Below, piece after piece: positions 36,486 through 44,003 of a stretch of 64,000 nt of DNA. Every line of letters begins with the position of its first letter. Within the stretch, counting starts at the first letter, position 1. Both the position numbers and the translations under genes were made by a program. The stretch lies in NCBI GenBank assembly GCA_026387665.1, contig JAPLLG010000013.1, forward strand, positions 124,001-188,000, read 5' to 3'. The notes under the pieces were generated by a model that did no database searches, was not told the origin of the DNA, and saw nothing but the letters and a program-made list of their open reading frames with translations. This DNA comes from Nitrospirota bacterium (lineage in GTDB: Bacteria > Nitrospirota > Nitrospiria > Nitrospirales > Nitrospiraceae).

Positions 36486-37442
36486 CTACGGAAGTTTAGG
36501 GGCATCTTCCGCGCAGCGAAATCCAACGTTGGGATCATGTTCCGTGGGATCGCCTTTTGTCCGAAAGGAGGATCGGAGCCGATAGGAATTATTGATATAG
36601 GAGCCGCCCCGCTGCACCTTCGCCGTACCCTCGACCGGTCCGCGCGGATTGATGGCAGGGTTTTTCGTGTAGAACTGTTCGTCATACCAGTCCGTCACCC
36701 ATTCATACAGGTTGCCAGCCAGATCGTGAACGCCATAAGGGCTTTTCCCTTTATCGCGATTGCCGATAGGCGCAACCATATCGGCCCCTTCCTTCAAGCC
36801 AAAAACTGCATGGGCCGCAGTCGGCTGATCGTTCCCCCAGGGATAAACCCTTCCGTCCGTTCCACGAGCGGCTTTCTCCCACTCCGCTTCGGTCGGCAAC
36901 CGCTTCCCGGCCCAGAGACAATAGCCAAACGCTTCCATCCAATTCACCCAGCGAACCGGACGATCCGAGCGGACAACCGGCGTTTCCTTGTCCGCAAAGC
37001 CCCAAGGCGGTTCACTCTGAATCGCTTCGACAAACTTCGCAAACCGGCCATTCGTCACTTCAAACTTGTCCATATAAAAACTGTCGAGAAAGACTCGATG
37101 AACCGGCTGTTCATCGTCATCGCCCTTGTCGCTCCCCATCGTGAACTCACCGGCGGGAACCAACATCATGGGAACGCCGTCTTTCCCGGTGATCTCAGCA
37201 GGGGGTTGAACACCGGCAGGCTTCGGCGCAGCGCCAACACCGGAGGGAGGATGTACCTTCCCGATGGGCTTCGACTCAGCCTCTGACGCATGTGGTTTGG
37301 ATAAAGCTGGAACCGGCACCGATTCCGGCTTCACCGGGAGAGGCTCATTCGCCAGAGAGAGACCACCGGTGAGCCCTATCGATGCCAATAGGACAATCAC
37401 CATCCCGCACATCATGATCCGAACCAGCATCCATCGCCTCAT
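36486..37442 (-). CDS. Secreted SUMF1/formylglycine-generating-enzyme-like domain protein
   Basis: The protein has 318 residues from the ATG at 37442. A signal or anchor segment (MLVRIMMCGMVIVLLASIGL) is followed by a Pro/Lys-rich linker (about 35-95). The SUMF1/FGE-sulfatase fold follows: MMLVPAGEFTMGSDKGDDDE, MDKFEVTNGRFAKFV, RLPTEAEWEKAARG, SPYGVHDLAGNLYEWVTDWY, then VQRGGSYINN and VGFRCAED. True formylglycine-generating enzymes need two copper-binding cysteines, which are not evident. It is more likely a ligand-binding or NirV-like paralogue. It is probably exported to the periplasm. Confidence 0.88.
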   Translation of the reverse strand: MRRWMLVRIMMCGMVIVLLASIGLTGGLSLANEPLPVKPESVPVPALSKPHASEAESKPIGKVHPPSGVGAAPKPAGVQPPAEITGKDGVPMMLVPAGEFTMGSDKGDDDEQPVHRVFLDSFYMDKFEVTNGRFAKFVEAIQSEPPWGFADKETPVVRSDRPVRWVNWMEAFGYCLWAGKRLPTEAEWEKAARGTDGRVYPWGNDQPTAAHAVFGLKEGADMVAPIGNRDKGKSPYGVHDLAGNLYEWVTDWYDEQFYTKNPAINPRGPVEGTAKVQRGGSYINNSYRLRSSFRTKGDPTEHDPNVGFRCAEDAPKLP

Positions 37443-37597
37443 GTGATGAGAGTACCGAAAATAGCGAGGACAATCCAGGGGAGATCTGTGGCGCGAATAA
37501 CCTGCCTTCGCCATGGAGCAATGAGCGTAGGAGAAGAAAGAAGAGGGTTTGATCCGGCGCCTTCCTTCACGATCACTCGTCAAGGAGGCGCCGGTAC

Positions 37598-37627
37598 AGA
37601 AGAACAACCTGCGCGGGGATGCGCAGG
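37598..37627 (-). terminator. Terminator of ssrA
   Basis: On the - strand CCTGCGC (37627-37621) and GCGCAGG (37614-37608) form a 7-bp stem with a 6-nt loop, followed by TTGTTCTTCTG. It begins 8 nt beyond the CCA end of tmRNA. Confidence 0.7.
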
Positions 37628-37634
37628 TGCGGTT

Positions 37635-37984
37635 TGGTGGAGGCGCCGGGAGTTGAACCCGGGTCCGAAGACCTTCAGCACAACGAATCTACATGTTTAG
37701 CCGATCGTTTTAATTTCGCAGCCACCCACGCCCACCGGCTAGCTTAGACTGGCCACTAGCCCAGTATTGTCTCGTCCTCAGCCGCTGAGCACCAGCTTTG
37801 GACCAGCCCGCTGTATCGCGCTCCGACCACCCCCGCGGGCCTCAGGTGGAGGAACGTCGCAGTTATTTAAGCTGCGAGTGCAAATTCTTGGTTTGCAGTT
37901 ACATTTTCCCGGAGGATTTACGAGACCCCGAGAGCTCGACATGCATCGCTGACCTTAGTATCCCCGTCGATTCCGGTCGCCCCC
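37635..37984 (-). ncRNA. ssrA: Transfer-messenger RNA (tmRNA)
   Basis: The 5' end GGGGGCGACCGG and the 3' end CGGCGCCTCCACCA make a 7-bp acceptor stem with one G-U pair. The T arm GGGTTCAACTCCC is intact, and the encoded CCA is present. The tag reading frame lies at 37896-37867: GCA AAC CAA GAA TTT GCA and so on to TAA, giving ANQEFALAA (AANQEFALAA with the charged Ala). It is preceded by the usual upstream pseudoknot region. tmRNA rescues stalled ribosomes and tags the products for proteolysis. Its partner SmpB is encoded at 51048. A candidate promoter is TTGACC (38063-38058) with TACCTA (38041-38036). Confidence 0.96.
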
Positions 37985-38117
37985 TTTCATTCAGTCGGAT
38001 ATTGAAAAAGGCCCATCTTGAGCCCTTGCTGCATTTAGGTAGTCATCATACAGCACAGGTCAAGGGGACGCCAGAACCCATTGTTATTGGCCAGTTGAGA
38101 GAATGCCGTACAGAAAC

Positions 38118-38242
38118 GCAGGATGGTCAAAAGCGTCGTTCGACAAGACCGCAGCGAGTGAAGGCCCGATGCGTACCCGGAGGGTACGTTGAGGGCCTGA
38201 ACGATGCGAGAACGCAGTTGGCGGCGCTTTTCACCATCCTGC
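38118..38242 (+). repeat. Nitrospira-type intergenic palindromic repeat, copy 1
   Basis: This 125-bp element has arms GCAGGATGGTCAAAAGCG and CGCTTTTCACCATCCTGC (one mismatch). Its inner blocks include ACCGCAGCGAG, a GTACCC-GGA-GGGTAC hairpin, and GATGCGAGAACGCAGTTGGC. It ends exactly where the stop codon of the convergent transporter gene begins. A related copy in the opposite orientation is at 62963-63088. Confidence 0.85.
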
Positions 38243-39865
38243 TCACGCGCTTTTGAAGCGGCTTACACGGGCAAACAAAATCGCGGCGAAGGGGAGAGCG
38301 AAACCTAGCAGAAGTTGCAGAATGAGCAGGTCACCCAGATGGCCATAATCGGCCGGCACTTGTAGGGCACCCGTCTGATCACGTACCTCGCGGGTGATGA
38401 CATGGATTTGATTGAGATATTTGGTGCCAAGCTGGCTCAAAGACAGAGCCAGGTTCGTAAACGAGGCCATCACGGCAAAATACGTTGCCTTGAGATGGGC
38501 CGGTGCGGAATTGGCAATCCAGGCCAACATCGGAATCATCGCGATCTGTCCGAGCGGTGATTCCAGCGCCGTGTTAACCAGCGCAATAAAACGGGCATCG
38601 ACCAGACCGCCCGTCAGCGCAGATGTCCATTGGTGCAGCCCGTAATACATGCTGACGATGGGTACCGTGAGCAGAACACCGGTGACCGTGAGAAATCCCA
38701 CCACATAGGTGATCGATCGTTCCGCCATGAATCGGCGAAAGATGAACATACCGGCCAGCGTCAGCATGCTACCGATCAGCGACAGCACGGACATAAAATG
38801 CTGATCGAATTTGAGTTGATCGATCATCCACCAGGTGACGCCTTCTCCCGGTCCTGGAACGGCGCGAAAGACAAAAATCACGATGGCGGTCCCGAGCAAC
38901 ACATGGCGGGCATCTGGCGCCAGCTCCCTCGTCAAGCGCAGGACCAGAAACGACACAATACCGAACGACCCGAGAAAAACAATTTCCTCATTGTAGGGAA
39001 CGTCGCTGAAACCGACTGTGAGGGTAAAGAGGACGAACAGGAGGCTCCCGCCAAGTATCCACCAGTTCGGTTTCGTCGGCTCACCATGCTCGTCGAATAA
39101 TGACCGGACCTCCTCCCTGGTCATCCCTTGGCGGAGGAGCCGGCGTTTGTCGCGGAGCGAAATCAATGCCGCGGTCAGGACGCCCAGGACCGAAACGGCA
39201 GGAATGGCCAAGGCCATGAGATACACATTGCGATAAATCTGCGCGATCGATTCCTGAGGCAGGCCTTCTACTCCGGTAAAAAGATAGAGGTTGATCAGCG
39301 CCACGAGGATGCTGCCGCCGACCACCGCGACCCGCCCCAGCGTCTGCATCGTGGTATGCATGAGCTTGCGCGTGGCCTCATCAAATGGGCGGCCCTGCTC
39401 GTCCACTCGCGGTACTGCCTCGACCGTCATTGCATCCGCAACCGTATCTTGAATCACATAGCCGATCGGCGCGAGCAGCACGCTGATCACATACCAGGCC
39501 TCAGCCGGCAAGATGGCGGTCATCGCCTCACGGCTGCCGATCAGTCCGACCATAATCAAGAGACTCGTCGCGATCAAGCCTGCCCCGAGGGAGACCAGCC
39601 AGCCCTTCCAGCGCCAGATCAAATCCACCAGATGGCCGATCGGCATCTTGAGCGCCCAGGGAATGCCGGCCCAGAAGGCCAGAGCGGCGAGAAAGGAAGC
39701 GGAGAGTCCGAGATAATCCTTGACGAAAAAGGTGCCGACAATCCCGGTCAATCCGGAGATACCGGCCGCGACGTAGACCATGAGAGGAGGCAGATAGGAT
39801 AACCGCATCTCACGGCCCAGCTCGAACACATTGCGATCGATCCAACTGGCAAGGCGCATCAACAT
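38243..39865 (-). CDS. Major-facilitator-type transporter, BT1/folate-biopterin-transporter-like
   Basis: The protein has 540 residues with about 12 hydrophobic helices. The N-terminal half has VYVAAGISGLTGIVGTFFVK followed by DYLGLSASFLAALAFWAGIP and WALKMPIGHLVDLIWRWKGW, a layout like BT1-family carriers of plants, cyanobacteria and protozoa. An unusually long central cytosolic loop (about 235-265, RDKRRLLRQGMTREEVRSLF) is present. Substrate assignment is only tentative. A pterin dehydratase gene occurs 4 kb away, which is not strong evidence. It sits 1 nt downstream of the ferredoxin-MBL gene, so the two are likely co-expressed. Confidence 0.75.
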   Translation of the reverse strand: MLMRLASWIDRNVFELGREMRLSYLPPLMVYVAAGISGLTGIVGTFFVKDYLGLSASFLAALAFWAGIPWALKMPIGHLVDLIWRWKGWLVSLGAGLIATSLLIMVGLIGSREAMTAILPAEAWYVISVLLAPIGYVIQDTVADAMTVEAVPRVDEQGRPFDEATRKLMHTTMQTLGRVAVVGGSILVALINLYLFTGVEGLPQESIAQIYRNVYLMALAIPAVSVLGVLTAALISLRDKRRLLRQGMTREEVRSLFDEHGEPTKPNWWILGGSLLFVLFTLTVGFSDVPYNEEIVFLGSFGIVSFLVLRLTRELAPDARHVLLGTAIVIFVFRAVPGPGEGVTWWMIDQLKFDQHFMSVLSLIGSMLTLAGMFIFRRFMAERSITYVVGFLTVTGVLLTVPIVSMYYGLHQWTSALTGGLVDARFIALVNTALESPLGQIAMIPMLAWIANSAPAHLKATYFAVMASFTNLALSLSQLGTKYLNQIHVITREVRDQTGALQVPADYGHLGDLLILQLLLGFALPFAAILFARVSRFKSA

Positions 39866-39866
39866 A

Positions 39867-40748
39867 CTAGGACGACATTCTGGCTGGCTGGCGACGCTCG
39901 ATCAACGTCTGCAATTGCGATTGCATCGCCTCAGCCGATAAACACACCCGATCCCCATGTCCGGCCAAGACCCATTCAAACCGGTAATTCAGAAGCTTAA
40001 GCAGGGAGTCCAGCAACACGCGTTTCCTCCAGACCAGCTGGCTCGGAGCACGTAACATCTGCTGTTTCGAATCCCACCAGAGATGATCTCCGGTGAACAA
40101 GAATCTATTCTTATACAGCAGGGCCATACTGCCGGCCGTGTGGCCCGGCACAGGAATGATCTGAAATTGTGGCAGGACCTGGCTACTATCCACGTCTTCG
40201 ATAATCCATTCTGCGCCAGGGGCCGCCTCCAGATCCGCGCGATGAATGATCCGCTTCGCGCCGAAGTGCGCCGCATACTTCTCCACTTCGGCCACGTCAT
40301 CTTTATGGGTCAGAAAGATGTAGGACAGGCCGCCCTTCCGCTCGAAGGCCTCGACCAGATGTTTGAGGTAGCGAGGTGAATCGATGAGCCAGTTTCCGTC
40401 CGGATGTTCGAGAAAGAAACTATTCGCACCAAATGACTTCTCGGAATTAAATCCACAGTAATAGACCCCGTCTTCCAGATAGAGCGGGAAGCTGGCCATG
40501 GCCTCCTGCATCCGTCCCGGCTCGCTCCGCTCTGTCCCGATCGAACCGACCGGACAGGCCAGGAGTGCTTGATAGGCTTGATGAAGAGGGCCCTCGCCAA
40601 TCGGCTGGCTGGTGACCGCGGAGAAATCGCCGACTTCCTCGAAGGCCGCCGGCGCCAACTGCCGGCAGGTGTCGCAATTGATGCAAGTCGCATCGACATA
40701 AAAGTTGCCTGCGACATTGGAATCGAGTCGTTTCTTCTGATCGGCCAT
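39867..40748 (-). CDS. Ferredoxin-MBL-fold hydrolase fusion
   Basis: The protein has 293 residues from ATG (AGAGG 6 nt upstream; a TTG two codons earlier is unlikely). The N-terminal 4Fe-4S-type ferredoxin piece has CINCDTC and later ACPVGSIG. It is followed by a metallo-beta-lactamase domain (about 95-280). The usual HxHxDH motif is replaced by THKDDVAE, while the later ligands VPGHTAGS, TGDHLWW and LAGHGDRV are preserved. This resembles a small subfamily found in cyanobacteria and plants. The altered motif implies a changed metal site. Function unknown, possibly redox-coupled hydrolase or oxidoreductase. Confidence 0.82.
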   Translation of the reverse strand: MADQKKRLDSNVAGNFYVDATCINCDTCRQLAPAAFEEVGDFSAVTSQPIGEGPLHQAYQALLACPVGSIGTERSEPGRMQEAMASFPLYLEDGVYYCGFNSEKSFGANSFFLEHPDGNWLIDSPRYLKHLVEAFERKGGLSYIFLTHKDDVAEVEKYAAHFGAKRIIHRADLEAAPGAEWIIEDVDSSQVLPQFQIIPVPGHTAGSMALLYKNRFLFTGDHLWWDSKQQMLRAPSQLVWRKRVLLDSLLKLLNYRFEWVLAGHGDRVCLSAEAMQSQLQTLIERRQPARMSS

Positions 40749-40776
40749 ACACAACCTCTGTGCCTGTGCGCTGGTT

Positions 40777-41166
40777 CTATCCCTGACTCATAATCGCGTC
40801 TGCTTCGATCTCGACCAACATGTCCGGATCGATCAAACGCTTCACCTCGACCATCGTCGTCGCAGGCCTGATCGCACCGAAGACTTCGCCATGGGCCCGG
40901 CCGACTTCCTGCCATTGATCGATATTCGCCATATAAATTCTGGTCCGCACCACATCGGCGAGCGAGGCGCCGGCTTGCTGCAAGGCTGCTTCGATCGTCT
41001 TAAAGGTCTGAATCGTCTGGGCATAGGGATCGCCCTTGCCGACGAGACCGGATCCCGTCATCGCCGTCGAACCGGATACGGAAATATGGGCTCCGACTCG
41101 CACCGCCCGTGAATAGCCGATCTTGCCTTCCCAAGGACCACCAGTCGAAATATTCTGCCGCCCCAT
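40777..41166 (-). CDS. RidA/YjgF-family protein
   Basis: The protein has 129 residues. Family blocks are present: YSRAVRVGAHISVSGSTAM, QTIQTFKTIEAALQQAGASL and DVVRTRIYMANIDQWQEVGR, then PATTMVEVKRLIDPDMLVEI with the conserved Arg that binds carboxylates. RidA trimers hydrolyse reactive enamine/imine intermediates made by PLP enzymes. Several subgroups exist, and this one keeps the catalytic-type Arg and Glu. It lies 9 nt downstream of the SDR gene on the same strand. Confidence 0.93.
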   Translation of the reverse strand: MGRQNISTGGPWEGKIGYSRAVRVGAHISVSGSTAMTGSGLVGKGDPYAQTIQTFKTIEAALQQAGASLADVVRTRIYMANIDQWQEVGRAHGEVFGAIRPATTMVEVKRLIDPDMLVEIEADAIMSQG

Positions 41167-41175
41167 CTGCTCCTC

Positions 41176-41907
41176 CTACATCACAATGCCGCCGCCGGCG
41201 TGGATATTCTGACCCGTCAACCAACGGGCTTCTTCACTGACGATGAAGGCCACCACATCGGCAATATCTTTCGGTGCGCCAAGCCGCTTGAATGGCGACA
41301 GCTCGATGGCGATCTGCCGCAACGGCTCCGTCACCCGGCCGGTGTCGGTAAAACCTGGCGACACCGTATTGACCGTGATGTTGCGTGACGCCAGCTCTTG
41401 GGCGAGACCCTTCGTATATTGTTCGAGTGCCGCCTTGCTCCCGAGATGCGCGGTCGCACCGGGAAGATTCATATGCGTAGCATCGGTGGAAATGTTCACG
41501 ATACGCCCGCCCTCTTTCATCACCTTGCCCGCCTCCTGCATCGCAAAGTAGGGCCCCTTAGCGTTCAAGGCGATGATCTGATCAAAGTCCGCCTCCGTGG
41601 TTTCCGCGAGAAGCTTGGGCATAAATTTCCCGGCATTGTTCACGAGAATATCCAGTCGCCCGAATTGCTTCACCGTTTCAATGACGAGACGGCGCGTCTC
41701 CGCCACCTGGCTCATGTCAGCTTGAACGGCGATGGCCTTTCCGCCCTTCCCCTGAATGCCCGTCACCACTTGCTTGGCCTGCTCCTCACTGGCGCCGTAA
41801 TTCACCACCACAATCGCTCCATCTTCGGCCAACCGCTCGGCAATCGCTCGGCCAATCCCGCTCGACGATCCGGTGACGATCGCAACTTTTCCACTGAGTG
41901 ACGCCAT
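41176..41907 (-). CDS. Short-chain dehydrogenase/reductase with atypical active site
   Basis: The protein has 243 residues from an ATG with AGGACATATT upstream. The long upstream extension was dropped. The NAD(P)-binding motif is VTGSSSGIGRAIAERL, and the NNAG motif appears as LVNNAGKFMP. The catalytic YxxxK is HLGSK here (codons CAT CTC GGG AGC AAG), so Tyr is replaced by His. The preceding Ser is present in NISTDATHMN. The C-terminal SPGFTDTGRVTEPLRQIAIE is normal. Either the enzyme uses different chemistry or it binds without catalysis. It is followed by a RidA gene with a 9-nt gap. Confidence 0.9.
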   Translation of the reverse strand: MASLSGKVAIVTGSSSGIGRAIAERLAEDGAIVVVNYGASEEQAKQVVTGIQGKGGKAIAVQADMSQVAETRRLVIETVKQFGRLDILVNNAGKFMPKLLAETTEADFDQIIALNAKGPYFAMQEAGKVMKEGGRIVNISTDATHMNLPGATAHLGSKAALEQYTKGLAQELASRNITVNTVSPGFTDTGRVTEPLRQIAIELSPFKRLGAPKDIADVVAFIVSEEARWLTGQNIHAGGGIVM

Positions 41908-41965
41908 AATATGTCCTGTCCCTTTCCACTTCGTGATCGACTCTGCCCTTGAACTTCGATGCGAT

Positions 41966-42571
41966 TCATCCCTGCCGAAAAAGGGAGGACGGCAACTTCC
42001 AGGTTGCCGAGTACACCAACTCCGTGAGGGGCTTGCGGACTGGCAATGGAGGTTCCTGCGCCCGTAGGCGATCCGACTGTAGGGCCGGATCGCCTGGATA
42101 CCCGACCGCAATCATAACCACCGGCTCATAGCCGTCCGGAATCCGACAGTTTTCCCGCGCCTGATCGATTCGAAAGCCCGCCATCTGGCGCGCAACCAGC
42201 CCGAGCGCCGTAGCCTGAACCACGAGATTTTCCACCGCCATACCCGTGTCATGGAGCGCATGAGCGTTCGGGGAGCCATCCTCGAACTGCAGTTGCGCCA
42301 CGGATAACATCAGCACCGGCGCCCGGTAGGCCGATTTCTGATTGCCCATGACCAAACAGTGGAACAGACGTTCGTACTCGGCTGTCTCATCTTTCGTGGC
42401 GACTAGAAATCGCCAGGGCTGCCCATTATCCAATGAAGGAGCCCAGCGCGCCGCCTCGAAAAGGCTCCGCAGTTTCTCCGGCTCGATCGGTCGATCGTCA
42501 AACGCGCGAGGACTCCAACGCTGACGCAACAAGTCATGAATCGGGTAGGGATTATCTGTCTGATTGTCCAT
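41966..42571 (-). CDS. Nitroreductase-family flavoprotein
   Basis: The protein has 201 residues. FMN-binding features are IHDLLRQRWSPRAFDDRPIE, LFEAARWAPSLDNGQPWRFL, GMAVENLVVQATALGLVARQ and VVMIAVGYPGDPALQ. The family reduces nitro-aromatics, quinones or flavins with NAD(P)H. Physiological substrates are usually unknown. It lies 4 nt upstream-on-strand of the stop-side of the RND outer-membrane gene's neighbour region (the genes are tandem on the - strand, 42576 ends the OMF). Possibly it is the last gene of the efflux operon. Confidence 0.92.
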   Translation of the reverse strand: MDNQTDNPYPIHDLLRQRWSPRAFDDRPIEPEKLRSLFEAARWAPSLDNGQPWRFLVATKDETAEYERLFHCLVMGNQKSAYRAPVLMLSVAQLQFEDGSPNAHALHDTGMAVENLVVQATALGLVARQMAGFRIDQARENCRIPDGYEPVVMIAVGYPGDPALQSDRLRAQEPPLPVRKPLTELVYSATWKLPSSLFRQG

Positions 42572-42575
42572 CGCC

Positions 42576-44003
42576 TTACGAACCTTTGCGCCGGTCTATC
42601 GGGTGATCCATGTCGGGAGACCACCCACCACCGAGCGCCTTATAGAGTTGCACCACCGAGACCAGATGCAGACGGCGCGTGCCGGTCAAAGACAATTCCG
42701 CCTCGAAGAGATTGCGCCGCGCCACGAGCACATCCAAATAATTCGCCAGCCCGCCCTTATAGCGAAGCTCCGCCAGCCTGAGCGCCGACTGCAAGGCTGT
42801 GACCTGCTGCTGCTGCGCGTCGTGTTGCACCAACAGCGTGCGCACGGCCACGAGCGAATCCTCGACTTCACGGAACGCGGTCAACACCGTCTGTTCGTAC
42901 TGCGCCACCGCCTGCCTCGCTTGCGCCTCTGCCGCTTCCTGCTGAAACCCCAACGCCGGCCCATTCAACAAAGGCGCGGTGACTCCCGCCCCTGCCACCC
43001 CGAAGGAAGCGGGGTCGGTGAAGAGTTTCGACAGTTGCGGACTGGCCACCCCGAGCAGCCCCGTGAGTGAAATCTTGGGGAACCGCTCGGCCTTGGCCAC
43101 GCCGACGCGGGCCGTCGCCGCCACCAACTCTTGTTCCGCCTGAAGCAGATCAGGCCTCCGCTGCAACAGTTCCGAGGGCAGCCCAGCCGGCACGGCAGGC
43201 GGCATCACCTGGTCGGTGAGTGCGCGGCCCCTTGGAATCGCAAAGGGCTTACGCCCCAACAGGATGCTCAATTGATTTTCCGCCTGGACCATTTGCCGTT
43301 CAAGCTCCGCGGTACGGGCCGCGGCATTCGCTCGTTCCGCTTCGAACTGATCCGTATCGAGACGTGAGGTCATGCCCTGCTTCAATCTGGCCCTGGCGAT
43401 ACGGACCGACTCCTCCCAAGACTGGAGCGTCCGCCTCGCGATGTCCAGCTGCGCATCGAACTGGAGCAGGTTGAAGTAACTCTCTGCCACGCCGCTCACC
43501 AACTGCAACACGACGGCGCGACGATTCTCTTCCTTCGAGAGAAGGTCCGCGCGAGCGGCTTCGTTCGAGCGCCTCACGCGGCCCCAGAGGTCCAGCTCCC
43601 AGGCCAAATTGCCCTGCAGATAATAGTTGAAGGGGTTCGCAAATCCTGGAAAGAGAAAAATGGTCTTGCGGCCCAGGGCCGGGGCATTGCCCGAGGCAGA
43701 AACCCCCGGCAGAAAATCAGATTTGGCGATGGCCGCGCGGGCTTGAAACTCGTCGACAACGGCCGCGGCACGCTGCAGATCCCTGTTCTCCTCCAGCGCG
43801 ATACGCACCAGCTGTTGCAACGGCTCGTCCCGCAAGAGTTCCCACCAGGGCAGATTCGCGATCGAGGGAGCGTCCTGATGCGATTCCGCCATCCGAAAGG
43901 TTTCGGCTCCCTCCGTCTTAGGTCGTTCGTAGTCCGGCCCCATCACGCAGGACATCAGCAAACAGGAGAGTCCGATGACAACAGGCTTGCGCATATCAGG
44001 CAT
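42576..44003 (-). CDS. RND efflux outer-membrane lipoprotein (OprM/NodT family)
   Basis: The protein has 475 residues. A signal peptide with lipobox LMSC marks an outer-membrane lipoprotein. The two OEP repeats form the TolC-like barrel and tunnel: WWELLRDEPLQQLVRIALEE, WELDLWGRVRRSNEAARADL, then RRPDLLQAEQELVAATARVG and ELRYKGGLANYLDVLVARRN. It is the exit duct of the tripartite pump. Its start overlaps the end of the RND transporter gene by 8 nt. ATG 43994 is an alternative start. Confidence 0.95.
   Translation of the reverse strand: MPDMRKPVVIGLSCLLMSCVMGPDYERPKTEGAETFRMAESHQDAPSIANLPWWELLRDEPLQQLVRIALEENRDLQRAAAVVDEFQARAAIAKSDFLPGVSASGNAPALGRKTIFLFPGFANPFNYYLQGNLAWELDLWGRVRRSNEAARADLLSKEENRRAVVLQLVSGVAESYFNLLQFDAQLDIARRTLQSWEESVRIARARLKQGMTSRLDTDQFEAERANAAARTAELERQMVQAENQLSILLGRKPFAIPRGRALTDQVMPPAVPAGLPSELLQRRPDLLQAEQELVAATARVGVAKAERFPKISLTGLLGVASPQLSKLFTDPASFGVAGAGVTAPLLNGPALGFQQEAAEAQARQAVAQYEQTVLTAFREVEDSLVAVRTLLVQHDAQQQQVTALQSALRLAELRYKGGLANYLDVLVARRNLFEAELSLTGTRRLHLVSVVQLYKALGGGWSPDMDHPIDRRKGS

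Noticed and set aside
37443..38256. Open frames crossing 37443-37700 and 37798-38256
   Set aside because: They run through tmRNA, its terminator and the palindromic repeat. The RNA explains the sequence better than any protein.
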